Assembly (NCBI RefSeq): GCF_033118175.1
Contig: NC_083688.1
Coordinates: 4,981,001-5,045,000, forward strand
Direction of reading: 5' to 3'
DNA length: 64,000 bases
Source of the DNA: Dama dama
Lineage: Eukaryota; Chordata; Mammalia; Artiodactyla; Cervidae
Shown: one piece after another, positions 48,239-60,431 of the stretch
Numbering within the stretch: the first letter of the stretch is position 1
Layout of the letters: each line of letters begins with the position of its first letter
The notes under the pieces: generated by a model
The model's database searches: none
The model's input: only the letters and a program-made list of their open reading frames with translations
What the model was told of the DNA's origin: nothing
Translations under genes and position numbers: made by a program

Positions 48239-51200
48239 CTGTGCCAATATAAAAGAAACAAAGGTTTGTATAAAACAAAATACTGAGACTTAATACCCTG
48301 TGTGAATAAATAATTCTAAGGAAGAAATAAAAGACTTCAGAATACAAAAGATACTATGGTTTGCAATCAACCCACTTGCTTCATTCCTATTGAAATTGTA
48401 ATCCCAATACATCTGGGAACATCCTTAGGAGGCCTGTTAGAGAATCGGGAGACAGTTTACCCCCGGGTCCTTTTGTTCTGCATCTTACAACCCCTCGGTG
48501 GGTGTGGGTGCGGAGAAATCAAAGAAGTGGAAGGTGGGGCTGGGCTGACAGTCACTCTGGTTACAAGGCGTGGGCACAGCTGTTACGGTCGCCCCACTGT
48601 GCCCAGGTCCCACATCCTTTTAATAATCAAATCAATTTTAAATTCTTTCGTAAGACCATCTCTAAATTAACCAGCAGGCTGTCTGGACTTTTCTCTTTGA
48701 TTCCCTTCTGTGAGCAGCCTGGAATACAAACTTTAGCCGTTAGGACTGCCACATATTCTTAGACTGAATCTTGCCTCTAGGAGTCAAATATGAATTTCTT
48801 AAGGGTAGGGACCATGTACTCCACCCCAGTTCTAGCCAAGTGTTAAATATTAAAGACTATTGTGCCTAATAAACATTATTTTCAAATGCAGAAAAATGAA
48901 AAAAAAAAAAATTTTTTTTAAATCACATCCAGGTAGTAAATACCAGTGAGAAGTAAGGGGGAGTTGGGCTCAGGAAGGCACACATAGATACCTTCAGCGA
49001 TACGTTCTAATTCTTCACTTGGGTGTGTTCCAGGGTATTCATTTTATTATGCTGAACACCTGAGTTACACAGTCACTAAATGTGCTCCACTACATGTATC
49101 TTTTTTTATACCAATATCCATGATGCTATAGGGAAATCATTCTACCCTTTTATGCACTGATTCTGCTCTTTGAAAAAAATCCAGAAAAACAAAACAAGCA
49201 GCCCTGACCCACGTCTGCATAGAATTGGGCCCAAGAGCTGTATAAGCTGGGAAGACCCTGACCAGAAAAGTGATTTTAAATAACAGCACACAAGTAAATA
49301 AGAAGAGGGATAACAACCCTGGCCTCCTCCCTGTTAGGCCAGATTCATAACTGAACTTCTCCGAAGGACCTCAGGCCCTGAGTGGGGAGCAGAGGCTGAT
49401 TAAACAGGGATCATCGCCGATCCTTCTGTGGAACAACTGAGCCTATTTCTGGTGAGAAAGGACAGTTCTACCGAAGCCAGCCCAGCACATGGGCATCAGG
49501 CAGAGGCAACAGCTCCGGGTTCATAAACATGACCCAGGAAGAAGAAAGCACAGTGGTGGAGAAGGTGTTCTGCTATCAACTTTAACGTAGGCAACGTCTG
49601 TGCGCCATCGCAGAGAACGGACAAACAGCAAGTACCTCTAGACACGAGAACCGTCACGGAGGGGTGGAGGCTCATACTTTGTATTTTGAGCCCACACACA
49701 AGGACATTTCAATTCATTCAATACCTAATGAAGATTCATTACAGCGTGTGTTGAATATTGTGCTAGGTATTGGAACTATAACGGTGAGGAGTAATCCCAC
49801 CCCAGAGAGGTCCAGAGGCAAAAACCCACGCAGTGGGGATGTGGCAGAAAGCACATCCAGGAGCCGGCAGAGCTCACAAGGGAGAAGCACGCCGTGTAAC
49901 TGAAGGCCAGACAGGTTCTGCGGAAGAGCTGTGTGAAAGATGAACAGTGCTTCCTAGTGAGGGGAAAGTGCTATTTCAGAGTGCGAGAACAGGCCAAGAA
50001 GGGCCTGGAAGTCTATGGCCTGCAGTATGATAATTCATAAACCTTTAAGTGCAAGGAGAATGCTTCAGGAGAATTAACATTCTACAGGTCTGTGTGAAGC
50101 CTAACAGGAGCAAGGAAAGCTCTGTTCCTACAGCTTCATGCTGCCTGCTGTGACGTGCGTGTGTGCAGGGGTATTTATTGGCTGAAATGAGGAAATGCAA
50201 TAAGCAAGTTAGGAAAATTTCCTCCTTCCTAAGGCGGGCAATACCACCCGCTCAAAATCCATCTTTGGGAAAATGGAATAAAACAATTAAATACTGAAGA
50301 TGTTTTGAGAAAAGGGATGAATTTGTACTTCATTTACATTATGGCCTCATAGGTGGATGAATTAAGCAACTATAAATGGGTATGGTCGCTATCCTATTAA
50401 CCTGGAAATGTGGTCTACCCTAGGGAAGAGGCACCGTGAAACAAAACATGCACTATGTGCTTGAAAACTGGCCCACCACCACCAGCTGAGGCTCACACGC
50501 ATGCCCACCACAGCTGGAATGGTGCTCAGGTGGCTGGGCAAAAAGGTCCCGTCTACCGGGAGGTTTGAAAGCACCACCGTGGAGCGCTGAGGGGGAATCA
50601 CGTCTCACTGCCCTGTGACTGTCTGGTCACGGTGGTCCTCCACGCAAGGGAGGGAGAGGAAGGAAGCGGCACGGGGGCCACCTGAGACACACACTCGGGG
50701 TTTCCTGCGCAGAGCTGCTGCCTTCTGACAGCCCGTCTATGCAGGTAACATGCCCCAAGATGGAGGCTCTTTCTGCTGACTTTTGATTTACTCTTTTAAA
50801 AGGGCAAGTCCACAATAAAGGCAGCACAGGCTCTGACAATGTCTTGATCCACAGGGGCTGTTCCTGTAATTTAAAGGTTTTGAATGTTTTGAGGTTTACC
50901 ACTGGCAAGCAGAAAGCTGGTGACAGAAACAAGCTTTCTCAGATGTAAAAGCTACAATAACAGAATAAAGATATTACGCCAACACATTTATTTTCAGAGC
51001 CATGGGTTCAACCAAGGGAAATAATGTTCCCAGGACAATCTGGAACACAGAACACCCTCAAAGGAAGCCTATACTTTTGCCTCAATTACAACGATAAATA
51101 TCAGCACAAGGAAAAATGCATAACCAGTAAACTATGCCACATGAAAGTAGCAAAGAGGGAAACTGGGTCAACTTTTGGGATCTGTATCAGGGACTAAAAC

Positions 51201-51720
51201 AGATAAGGGGCCAGATTTTTTTTTTTTTTTTCACGGACATCTTGAATGTATCAGCCTCTCTTTCCTGGGTTTTGGGATGTACCACTGGCATCCTCATTTA
51301 CAGTACTTTCGTGCTGCTACCAGGAAACAATGCCATGAGGCATTTTCATCACTCATCCACTGCCTAGATGTGCAAAAGCAATGGGGGTGAACAGGGGTGG
51401 AGTGGGATGAGACTGGAAATGATCTAAAATGAACCATTAAATGGACGCCAACATTTCTCTTCATTATTGGAAAGCTACTCAGAACTGCTCAAGGCTTCAC
51501 AATGCCCAAAACACTTCCCTCTTCACAGATTATTGGCTAATTTTGAAAACTTTGAAGCTCTTTCTAAAGGAAGAGTTATTTGAATTTGGGGACCCGACAA
51601 GTATTATTCTAAACTCAAAAATGCCCCCTCCCAACAGCTCAATACTTAGGTGCAAAGCAGAAACTCGTGAAGGTCCTGTAAGTGCAGGGCATGATTAAAA
51701 AGATGTTGTACTTTCCTCAC

Positions 51721-51876
51721 CTGAATCTTCAGCTCTTTCAGTGTCTGATTAGCAGAAACAAGGAGCGCCTTCTCCCCACGAACTTTCCTGTGCCGCATGC
51801 TCCGCCGGATGACCTGCTTCTGATAGGCTGTGTAATTCTGGTGGGAGATCTTTTGCCGTTTTGTTCCTCCATTGCT
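51721..51876 (-). CDS. USP48: USP48 exon: basic nuclear-localisation segment and start of the ubiquitin-like domain
   Basis: 156 bases, phase 0 at both ends, flanked by acceptor CTCTGTAG and donor GTGAGG. The translation begins SNGGTKRQKISHQNYTAYQK, continues QVIRRSMRHRKVRGEKALLV and ends SANQTLKELKIQ. KRQK and RRSMRHRK are basic clusters that fit a nuclear signal, consistent with the reported nuclear location of USP48. The second half is the first strand and helix of the ubiquitin-like fold. Confidence 0.96.
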
Positions 51877-54221
51877 CTACAGAGATCCAGAGAAACGCAA
51901 CGAAATTACCCACACCATGACCCTGCCCAAACTTCACAACACAAGCAGAAGCACTGTATCAGCATGTTAACCATTTGAGATTCGGTTCCATCTGTGAGTA
52001 GGAGCTCACTGAAGGTTCTTAGAAGGCTCAGACCAAAACTGAAAAAATTAAACTGCCTGAACTGTACACAAGCTCCAGGATGTAAAAATGCGTGTATCAT
52101 AAAAAGGGCATTTGGGGGGGGGGGGGGGCGGCCAGAAAAAGGAAACAAAGCAGAAGGGAAAGTCTGACCTTAAGTCGGAAAAACACAGTTATGGTACATT
52201 GAATCCTAATCTGTGTATTAAACATTTTCTTCTTTTAGTGAATGACACAGATGCTAACTATAAACTGCTGAGAACTTTAAAAATCTTAGGTTTGCCTTTA
52301 AAAAATATAGGTTTGCCTTTGAAATTGCAAAAATGTTTGACTTGAAACTAATCAAATATTTAGATCCAGCTTGTAAATCACAGAAAATAGAGGGGAGAGA
52401 AATAAGTTAAAAGGAGTAACAAGAGGAAATCAGCTGAATCTAGAATGTGAGACAATCTGCTCAGTACAAGAAAAGGAACTGGTCTCTAGTCAATGTCAAA
52501 ATGGAAAAGAAAAGGGGGTAGAGGCAAGGCAACTGTTCTGGAAAAAAGTCTGAAGTGATATAAAACAATGTGTATATTGGTTGCATGCTGGTTTGAGGAG
52601 GAAAAATTGTTTAAGGCACATATGGGATAGCTGAAGAAATCTGATCACAGGTAAACAGGATATTGCCTTTTTTGATAAGAACTGGTTTAAGAACTTAAGA
52701 GGTGAAATGCCATGATGGGCACAATTTAAAGATGGTTCAGCAAAAAGTACCGGCATATGTAACATATACTGTACTAATTTTAAGAAAAAAATAATAGATG
52801 AAAACCAAATATTTCTCTAAAATACTCTAATAAATGCCTCATCAATAGGTTAACAACCAGATTAGATTCTTCTGCTAACCAAGCCACGGAATGAATGAAA
52901 CAAGATTTTTAAAACACTCTTTTGCCCTGGTTTAATTAAATCTGGATGAGGTAAACCCCCGGGCTCCGGCTCTGGTCTCCACAGTTCTCACTGAGAGTCA
53001 GCTGTGCATAATCAGAGCAGTTTCGGGGTCACTATGGACACAGATGCCACATATTCATTATCAATGGAGTGCCAGAGATTCACAAAGCAGAGAGGATCAG
53101 GAGGTAAACAGAACAGCATTTGTTGAGGGTGACAGTCACTGGCTAGGAACTGCACAAGGCTGGATTCAGCTCTCGCCGTGAGTCTAAAGGGGCACACAGG
53201 TGATTCAAACATAAGAAACACTGAATGTGGGAGTTGACACATTTTTCTCAATCTCAACAAATTCAAAAAATGAAAAAATGTGGGAGCTGGTAACATTTTT
53301 CTCAATCTCAACTATTAAAAAAAAAAAGTATTTTTCAATTGTGAAATAGGACCTAAATTTCAGCTAGGAATATAAGGGAAAATATCTATAACAACCTAAA
53401 ATTTTACTTTAGAAATATAAAACACAACCAAATAACAGCACCCTGAGCATTAAGCAAGATATATCTTAAAATGAGTCTAAAAGCCTTTCCCAGAATTATA
53501 TTTTTTAAAAAATCCATAGAATTTAAATCCAACTTATCTGACAAAAACCAGTCCACTGGTTTTAGAAGGCTTTCAATTACCTAAGTAATATCCAATACTG
53601 GGTGCATTATTAACCTAAATGGTAGATAAGGTCAAAGTCAAAGGAACTGGGTTGATCTAGCTTAGAGAAAAGAGGAAAGGGGATTTGTTCATGTCCATTA
53701 AGGACAAACACAAATGCACCATTTTATAAACAGGATTTAAAACAGCAATTACGGAAGCTTTGTATCGAGGTACTGCAATGTGTTCCAAAGAAAAGGTCTG
53801 AGGAGTCTGAAATTCTGAAAACACTTGACATTCTTCTGGGACCACCTACTCTTTTCAAAAAGGAAGGTTACACTTTATTTTGCAAGATGAAATTTTTAAA
53901 ACATTAACCAAGAGTATTACAATATCCAAAGAATGAGAGGAAAGACAGAAGAAAATTCAAAGTATAAAGATAACTATGGCATAAAAAACAATGTTCTCCG
54001 ACAAATATTCTCTATCATATTTATAAAGGGGAGATCTGTTGCCATCTGCATTTGAGGTACAAAATAGCAATTTAAAAACTGCTATAGTTATGACAATAAT
54101 GGATAAAACTAGCCATTCAAAAAAGTTAGTTTCCCAAAAATCTCATCACTTGAAAATGTTTTTAAAAGTTTTCTAAGCAACCCTCAGGCTGATAAGGAAA
54201 GCCTGAAATGACAGAAATAAG

Positions 54222-54260
<39 letters not shown>

Positions 54261-54862
54261 TTTACAAATTGATTTACAAAGTTCACTGGAAGAACAGATT
54301 CTAAACTGATTATTAAACCATACTCCCAAACAAGAGGGGTAGAAATACCATAACAAAATCCGCAAAATACGTAATTTTAATAGAAGAATTTAAGGTCATC
54401 ACAATGAAAAATCAAAGACTAATGTTGTTTCTAGTCACCTGACTAACAACTTTATAGAGACCTGAAAGTCTCTTCTATAAACGCCAGTATTATAAATGCT
54501 ATTATGTGTTTTGTTTGTAATGAGAGAAGTTGAGTTTAGTAATTTTTTCATACATAAATATTCCATGATTAAGCAGCAAACCAGGATAATAGTTTAAGTC
54601 TTTTTTCCAGGTAAAAATTTAATCATTGCAGTGTATTTTAGCACTGCTTCTTTAATAGCAATTAATTCTGGAGTATCATAGTCCATGACTTTTCATGAGA
54701 AATCAGGACAGCTATAGCATGCTACCCAACGAAGAAAAGAGGGGAAAAAGGGTCCTGAGGACCAACATCGCATACAGGCTACAGAGAGATGTCCAAGAGC
54801 TTGGAGTGACTGCTTTCGGAGCAGTGGAAGGTGTAACAATGAAGAGCAGCTTCAACACATAC

Positions 54863-54967
54863 TTGATTAAAGTCTGGATCTTTTTCTCCATCCAGTTTAG
54901 CTTCTTCCTTATCCTCCTCTGTTTCAGAACTACTCACATTTAGCTCTGGAGCTGAATCCTTCATCAC
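54863..54967 (-). CDS. USP48: USP48 exon: acidic linker
   Basis: 105 bases, phase 0, acceptor CATTCAG and donor GTATGT. It reads VMKDSAPELNVSSSETEEDK then EEAKLDGEKDPDFNQ. The segment is acidic and serine-rich, so probably disordered. SSSETEEDKEE is a good casein kinase 2-type target by sequence. It links DUSP3 to the basic region and ubiquitin-like domain. Confidence 0.96.
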
Positions 54968-56429
54968 CTGAATGCACCAGAAAAGAGAGAAGTAGGTCAG
55001 ACCCTAGGGAGGCGAGCTATGGAGACGGTGGAGCTTTGACACCACAACTTTATCAATGGCGAGGTAATGGATCAGACAGAGGATCAAGACACGCGGGCGC
55101 TCTTGTTTTCTGTGCTCTTTGAACATGTTAGTTTTATCCTAACACAGGATAAAGAGAATGGATGAAATACCGCTACTAAACCTAAAAAATAACAAGAAAT
55201 CTTTTCCTAAACTGGATATTTTACACTAGATAGCAATATATACATGTACTAAGAGGTACAAAAGATACAAGAAAATACTAGGGGAAAAACAGACATTTTT
55301 ACTCATCCATTTTCCCAGCAAACAAGGTCATAAGGCCTCCTGAATTCAACTTCTGAGGCAGAGCCCTAGATCATCAGAAAATGATCTGTAAGGTACCCTT
55401 CTAAAATTAATGTCAAGTTTGGCAAAAATCATCAAATAAAATGCATCTATTTTGTCTTTAATTCCAAAAACCCCGGAATCAAATTAATGAGGTGTCCAGA
55501 GAACTGGGTCAGGATCTACCTAAGAGCCATACTTAATATAGTGAAAATGCTCCAAAAACAGTCCACAGTAACACCCTGCTTCCAAAATATACCCAAATCT
55601 ATGTTTCACCTGCCCTTCAGGTCAACCAACGCAAGAGGCTCTACAGAGGCCTTTCTTATTTCTGTTCTGTCCATACCAACTCCAAATACAATGGCCAGGG
55701 TGACATTTTGAGAGCATAAATGAGATCACACCATGACCGCCCTTGAAACTTCAATGGCTTACATCTAGACTTTGAACAAAGATCCCAAATCCCTGGTATG
55801 ACATATAAAATCCAATTAAAATTTGATTCCTCCTCACACATCACCTTCCCTCCTTGGGAGAAACTTCTCTCTACATCAATGCTGCCCACTATGGGAGTGA
55901 GAGGTGACAGAGGTCTGTTGAAGTTAAAACCACATAAAAACACGGTTCCTCAAGTCACCCCAGTGGCGTTCCAGATGCTCCACAGTCAAGGGTGGCTGGT
56001 GGCTACAATGCAGATAAAGAACACCTCCGTCACCGCAGAAGCTTCCACTAGGCAGTGCTGCTCTAGACAGGACGACTGACTCTACTGCTCGAGGACGCCA
56101 GGCTCACACTCCCGCCTGGCCTACATGTCACAGGCAGGGTCTCTGACAGCCAACGCTCAGGTAAAACAACTCCTCCAAGGTGTCTTTCCCACCCCCTGCC
56201 GATGTAACAGGGCACCTCCGCCTCTGTCAGTCAAGTGATCCAATCTGCTAGATTCCCTTCAAAATGCTGTTCTTGTGTAAAATCATCTTATGCATCTGTG
56301 GCTTATTCTTGAGTACAGATAGTCTCGATGGTAGATACAGTGGTTTTCTGCACCATCTGTATCCCAAGACAGTTCTTAGCACACAGTTGGCATTCAATCA
56401 ACATTGTGTATCAAAATCAACAACTGACT

Positions 56430-56652
56430 AGACCCACATAAGGCTTCCCTGTGTCTCAGCTGGTAAAGAATCCGCCCACAATGCAGGAGACCTGGGTTCG
56501 ATCCCTGGGTCTAGAAAATCCCCTGGAGAAGGGAACGGCTACCCACTCCAGTATTCTGGCCTGGAGAATTCCACAGACTGTGTTCATGGGGTCACAAAGA
56601 GTTGGACACGACTGAGTGACTTTCACCTCACTTCACTTCAGACCCACATAAG
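56430..56652 (+). mobile_element. Bov-tA SINE with a perfect 13-bp target duplication
   Basis: The SINE runs 56443-56639, from 'gcttccctgtgtctcagctg' to 'gttggacacgactgagtgac' with a short CACTTCACTTC tail. It is flanked by AGACCCACATAAG at 56430-56442 and again at 56640-56652. The same sequence recurs at the right end of the neighbouring BovB. Confidence 0.92.
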
Positions 56653-58588
56653 AAAAGTCTTCTTAAGTGAACAATGCAAACAAACAAATAGAAAAAAACA
56701 ATAGAATGGGAAATACTAGAGATACCAAGGGAAGATTTGAAGCAAAGATGGGCACAGTAAGGGACACAAAAGGCCAAGCACTTAACAGAAGCAGAAGAGA
56801 TTAAGAAGAGATGGCAAGAATACACAGAAGAACTTTACAAAATTTCTTAATGTCCTGGATAACCATGATGGTGTGGTCACTCACCTAGAGCCAGATACCC
56901 TGGAGTGTGAAGTCAAGTGGACCTTAGGAAGCATTACTATGAACAAAGCTAGAGAAGATGATGGAACTCCAGCCGAGCTATTTCAAATCCTAAAAGATGA
57001 TGCTGTTAAAGTGCTGCACTCAATATGCCAGTAAACTTCTCTGGTGGCTTAGACGATAAAGCATCTGCCTACAATGAGGGAGACCCAGGTTCGATCCCTG
57101 GGTCGGGAAGATCTCCTGGAGAAGGAAATGGTGACCCACTCCAGCATTCTCGCCTGGAAAATCCCATGGATGGAGGAACCTGGTAGGCTACAGTCCACAG
57201 GACTGCAAAGAGTTGGACATGACTGAGCAACTTCACTTCATTTCACTTCAGCAGCGGCCACAGGACTGGAAAAGGTCAGCTTTCATTTCATTCCCAAAGA
57301 AAAGCAATGACAAAGAATGTCCAAACTACTGTACACTGCACTCATTTCACACATTAGCAAGGTAATGCTCAAAATCCTTCAAGCTAGGCTTCAAAGTATA
57401 TGAACCAACAAGTTCCAGATGTACAAGCTGTATTTAGAAAAGGCAGAGGAACCAGAGATCAAATTGCCAACATTTGCTGGATCAAATAAAAAGCAAGACT
57501 TCCAGAAAAACATCCACTTTCTGTTTTATTGACTATACTACACTGTTTTATTGACTACACCTTTGACCTTGTGGATTACAACAAACTGTGGACAATTCTT
57601 CAGGAGATGGGAATACCAGATCACCTTACCTACTTCTTGACAAACTTGTATGCAGGACAAGAAGCAACAGTTAGAACAGGATATGGAACAACAGAATGGT
57701 TCAGAATTGGGAAAGGAGTACGTCAAAGCTGTATACTGTCACCCTGCTTATTTAACTTATATGCAGAGTACATCATGGAAATGCTGGGCTGGATGAATCA
57801 CAAGCTGGAATCAAGACTGCCAGGAGAAACAACCACAACCTCAGATATGCAGATGATACCACTCTAAATGCAGAAAGCAAAGAGGAACTAAAGAACCTGT
57901 TGATGAGAATGAAAGTGGAGAGTGAAAAAGCTGGCTTAAAACTCAACATTCAGAAAACTAAGATGATGGCATCTGGTCCCATCACTTCATGGTAAATACA
58001 TGGGGAAAATGTGGAAACAGTGACAGATTTTATTTTCTTGGACTCCAGAATCACTGCAGATGGTGACTGCAGCCATGAAATTAAAAGACACTTGGTCCTT
58101 GGAAGGAAAGCTATGGCAAACCGAGACACTGTATTAAAAAGCAGAGACGTCACTTTGCCAACAAAGATCCATATAGTCAAAGCTATGGTTTTTCCAGTAG
58201 TCACGTATGGATTTGAGAGTTGGACCATAAAGAATTGATGTTTTTGAATTTTGCATTGTGGTGCTAGAGAAGACTCTTGAGAGAGATCAAACCAGTCAAC
58301 CCTAAAGGAAATCAATCCTGAATATTCACTGGAAGGACTGATGCTAAAGCTCCAATACTTTGCCCACCTGATGCTAAGAGCCGACTCATTGGAAGAGACC
58401 CTGATGCTGGGAAAGACTGAAGACGGGAGGAGAAGGGGATGACAGAGGATGAGATGGGTGGATGGCATCACTGACTCAGTGGATATAGGTCTGAGCAAAC
58501 TCTGGGAGACAGTGAAGGGCAGGGGAGCCTGACGTGCTGCAGTCCATGGGGCCACAAAGAGTTGAACGTGACTTAGTGACCAAACATC
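56653..58588 (+). mobile_element. 5'-truncated BovB LINE with a broken reverse transcriptase
   Basis: Clear BovB text begins around 56740 and runs to the 3' end 'cacaaagagttgaacgtgac' near 58572. The open stretch 57529-57867 covers part of the reverse transcriptase (YAGQEATVRTGYGTTEWFRI, then GKGVRQSCILSPCLFNLYAE). The catalytic Y-A-D-D segment is out of frame ('tcagatatgcagatgatacc' at 57841-57860). Frameshifts and stops occur elsewhere and the endonuclease region is missing, so it is dead. A 12-bp target copy, AGACCCACATAA, lies at 58589-58600. Confidence 0.92.
57033..57250 (+). mobile_element. Bov-tA SINE nested in BovB
   Basis: The BovB text 'caatatgccagtaaa' is interrupted by 'cttctctggtggcttagacg ... 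gttggacatgactgagcaac' and resumes at 'cagcagcggccacaggactg'. About ten bases of BovB expected between these points are missing. No clean target duplication is visible. Confidence 0.88.
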
Positions 58589-58741
58589 AGACCCACATAA
58601 ATTGGTGTAACTATTCCTTTTCCATTCCAGTCCGATGGCTCCACCCTTCAAAGGCAACTCCAGGCAGTACTCAGTGAAAATCAAACAAGTCAAAAAGCAA
58701 GCTTGATCGTTACTAGTCACGGCCACAAGAGGGACTGGTAC

Positions 58742-58848
58742 CTTCTTATTATCCACAACTTTATGGACGTAGATGGTGGCTTGAGTGTATTCACGCAGGT
58801 CCCTCTGCTGTTGACACAATAAGCCTTCTCGACATTCTGGACAGAGTT
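58742..58848 (-). CDS. USP48: USP48 exon: C-terminal part of DUSP3
   Basis: 107 bases after acceptor CTTCTTAG. With the carried-over A they encode KLCPECREGLLCQQQRDLRE then YTQATIYVHKVVDNKK, before donor GTACCA. The CPEC pair and nearby Cys are the conserved cysteines that close DUSP repeats. The gene's exon ends just right of a BovB/SINE cluster in the next intron. Confidence 0.96.
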
Positions 58849-59198
58849 CTAAGAAGAAAAAAGGTTTTTGTTTTTTTTTTTAAAAAAAGGTAAAATAGCA
58901 GTGGCTGAGGAATTACTACCAAAGAATGAAAGATCTAAAGGAACATTTCAAAGTTACCAGAGAGTATTTATCAAACTACTACTCCTATTTTTTAACGGCT
59001 GTATTTTATTTTATGCAAATAAGTAAATCCATTTACTATCAACAAACATAGGTCATTGTATGATACTTTCCAGCTAAGGAATATAGAATGGACTACCACG
59101 AATCTTTAAGTAGAGAATACAACACTGACATACTCTTTCCCTCCCTGCTAAAATTGTAACTTTTAACTACATAAACCAAGAGCAGTATGAATACTTAC

Positions 59199-59329
59199 TA
59201 GGCTCAGAAATATACTGTGTTTCTGAAGGGTTTGCATCTCCTCCTTCAGTTCTCGTGATTTTAATTATATGATCCACGACAAAGAGCTTTTGTATCATTT
59301 GCCACTCACTGGGCCATATGAGAGCTATA
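59199..59329 (-). CDS. USP48: USP48 exon: DUSP3 core
   Basis: 131 bases after acceptor TTGCACAG, ending at donor GTAAGT. They encode (L)IALIWPSEWQMIQKLFVVDH then IIKITRTEGGDANPSETQYI, SEP. The I-W-P-S-E-W segment is characteristic of DUSP repeats. Several residues (IIKITRTEGGDA) differ from the human text I recall (VIKITRIEVGDV). Confidence 0.96.
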
Positions 59330-59769
59330 CTGTGCAAAAAAACACAACATGCTTTAAGACACAAGGACATAATCCATCTGTAAACCAAAACTATCAAAAC
59401 CACTATTTAATACAAAGAAATTAAGAAGGAAAAGATATACCAACAGGAATGGTAGTTTTTCAAATAAAAGTACGCTATAACTTTCTTTTGTATGAAAAAA
59501 AAGCAGTGAAACTAAATGTACTGGAGTCACATGAATCACCATGGCTAAACCTCAAAAACCAAAGCTGGGAAAAAACAAAAAAAAAAACAAAAAAAAACCC
59601 AAAGCTGAGCAAAGACGTTAGCTACAGAGGGTAATGACATAACCTAGAGACACTGTCCTGGGTACTAGCAATTTCTAAGGAGAAAGCACGGCTCCAGGAA
59701 GGAGAGGGGAGAAATAAGAGCAGGTAGCCTGAGGCAGTCTCCTGACTTTCATGGAGAAGCAGTCTTTTT

Positions 59770-59800
59770 TTCCAGTATATGTGCTGCCAAAGCGAGCACA
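59770..59800 (-). pseudogene. U6 snRNA 5'-end mini-retrocopy (31 bp)
   Basis: The minus strand reads GTGCTCGCTTTGGCAGCACA followed by TATACTGGAAA. This matches the first ~26 bases of U6 snRNA (GTGCTCGCTTCGGCAGCACA...) with one change. It is flanked by AGAAGCAGTCTTTTT at 59755-59769 and 59801-59815, a perfect 15-bp target duplication, so it arrived by LINE-mediated retrotransposition. Far too short to be a functional U6 gene. Confidence 0.85.
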
Positions 59801-59987
59801 AGAAGCAGTCTTTTTAAAAAAAAAAAAAAAAAAAAAAGACAAGTCACCCTCTGGTTATACCAGAGGAAATAATCCCACAATTCAAGAAAAGATCAGTTCT
59901 TAAAATAGACTATGTCAGACGAGACATTTCCTAAACACATTCTATTAATCATCAGAAACAAACATCGCATGAAGAGAAGAAACTCAC

Positions 59988-60098
59988 AGTTTAGAATCTT
60001 CTTTGGTCATGGAAGCAAATGTAAACATGAGGCCCCCATGGGGACACAGGAGAGCGCTGTTTCCAACCGATGATACAGGACTGCACCTGGTGGGTTTC
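59988..60098 (-). CDS. USP48: USP48 exon: DUSP3, CPHGGL motif
   Basis: 111 bases between acceptor TGAGTAG and donor GTGAGT. It encodes [20 protein letters not shown] then [17 protein letters not shown]. The C-P-H-G motif is the hallmark of the DUSP repeats of USP48, thought to be structural rather than catalytic. Confidence 0.96.
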
Positions 60099-60369
60099 CT
60101 ACTCAAAGGAAAAAAGGACGATCAATATAGTTCACTATGGCATGACTGAAGAGAAGGTTTTTTATGATTATTTTAAAATTAGAGACATTTTTCAAGGATA
60201 TTAATAATTAAATGTACTTCTCAGGGTTATTCATTTAAATTCTCAGAAAAAAAGGTTTCAGTATAGGCTATTATAGTAAAAAGTAAGGTACCATGATCAC
60301 GATTCATGAATTAAAAACACTGTATAATCAACAATAAACAAAGGGAAATGGGTAACCTTTGGTATCTAC

Positions 60370-60431
60370 CTGACAAATTTTCGCCACTCTTCTACAAAGA
60401 ACTGTGACACAATGTAGAGGACATCTGTTTC
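60370..60431 (-). CDS. USP48: USP48 exon: DUSP3 start
   Basis: 62 bases between acceptor CTGTTCCAG and donor GTAGAT. It encodes ETDVLYIVSQFFVEEWRKFV plus the first two bases of the following Arg codon. The W-R-K-F/Y text is the usual opening of a DUSP repeat. The first residue here is Glu, where I recall Asp in human. Confidence 0.96.

Larger units (their letters stand above)
44536..54862. other. USP48 introns between exons 44509-54967
   Basis: Apart from the exons listed, this stretch holds ordinary intron. It is notably poor in ruminant SINEs. I note a short (TG)n at 47389-47411, a G15 run at 52114-52128, a (TA)n run at about 54225-54257, a 53-bp imperfect tandem duplication at 53225-53320 and several A-runs. 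Nothing else could be assigned. Confidence 0.75.

Noticed and set aside
57950..58819. 289-codon minus-strand open frame
   Set aside because: It is the antisense of BovB joined to the real USP48 exon at 58742-58848. Only the latter part (LREYTQATIYVHKVVDNKK) is coding, and it stops at the donor.
59755..59839. A functional U6 snRNA gene
   Set aside because: Only the first ~26 bases of U6 are present, without the rest of the RNA, and target duplications show retrotransposition.
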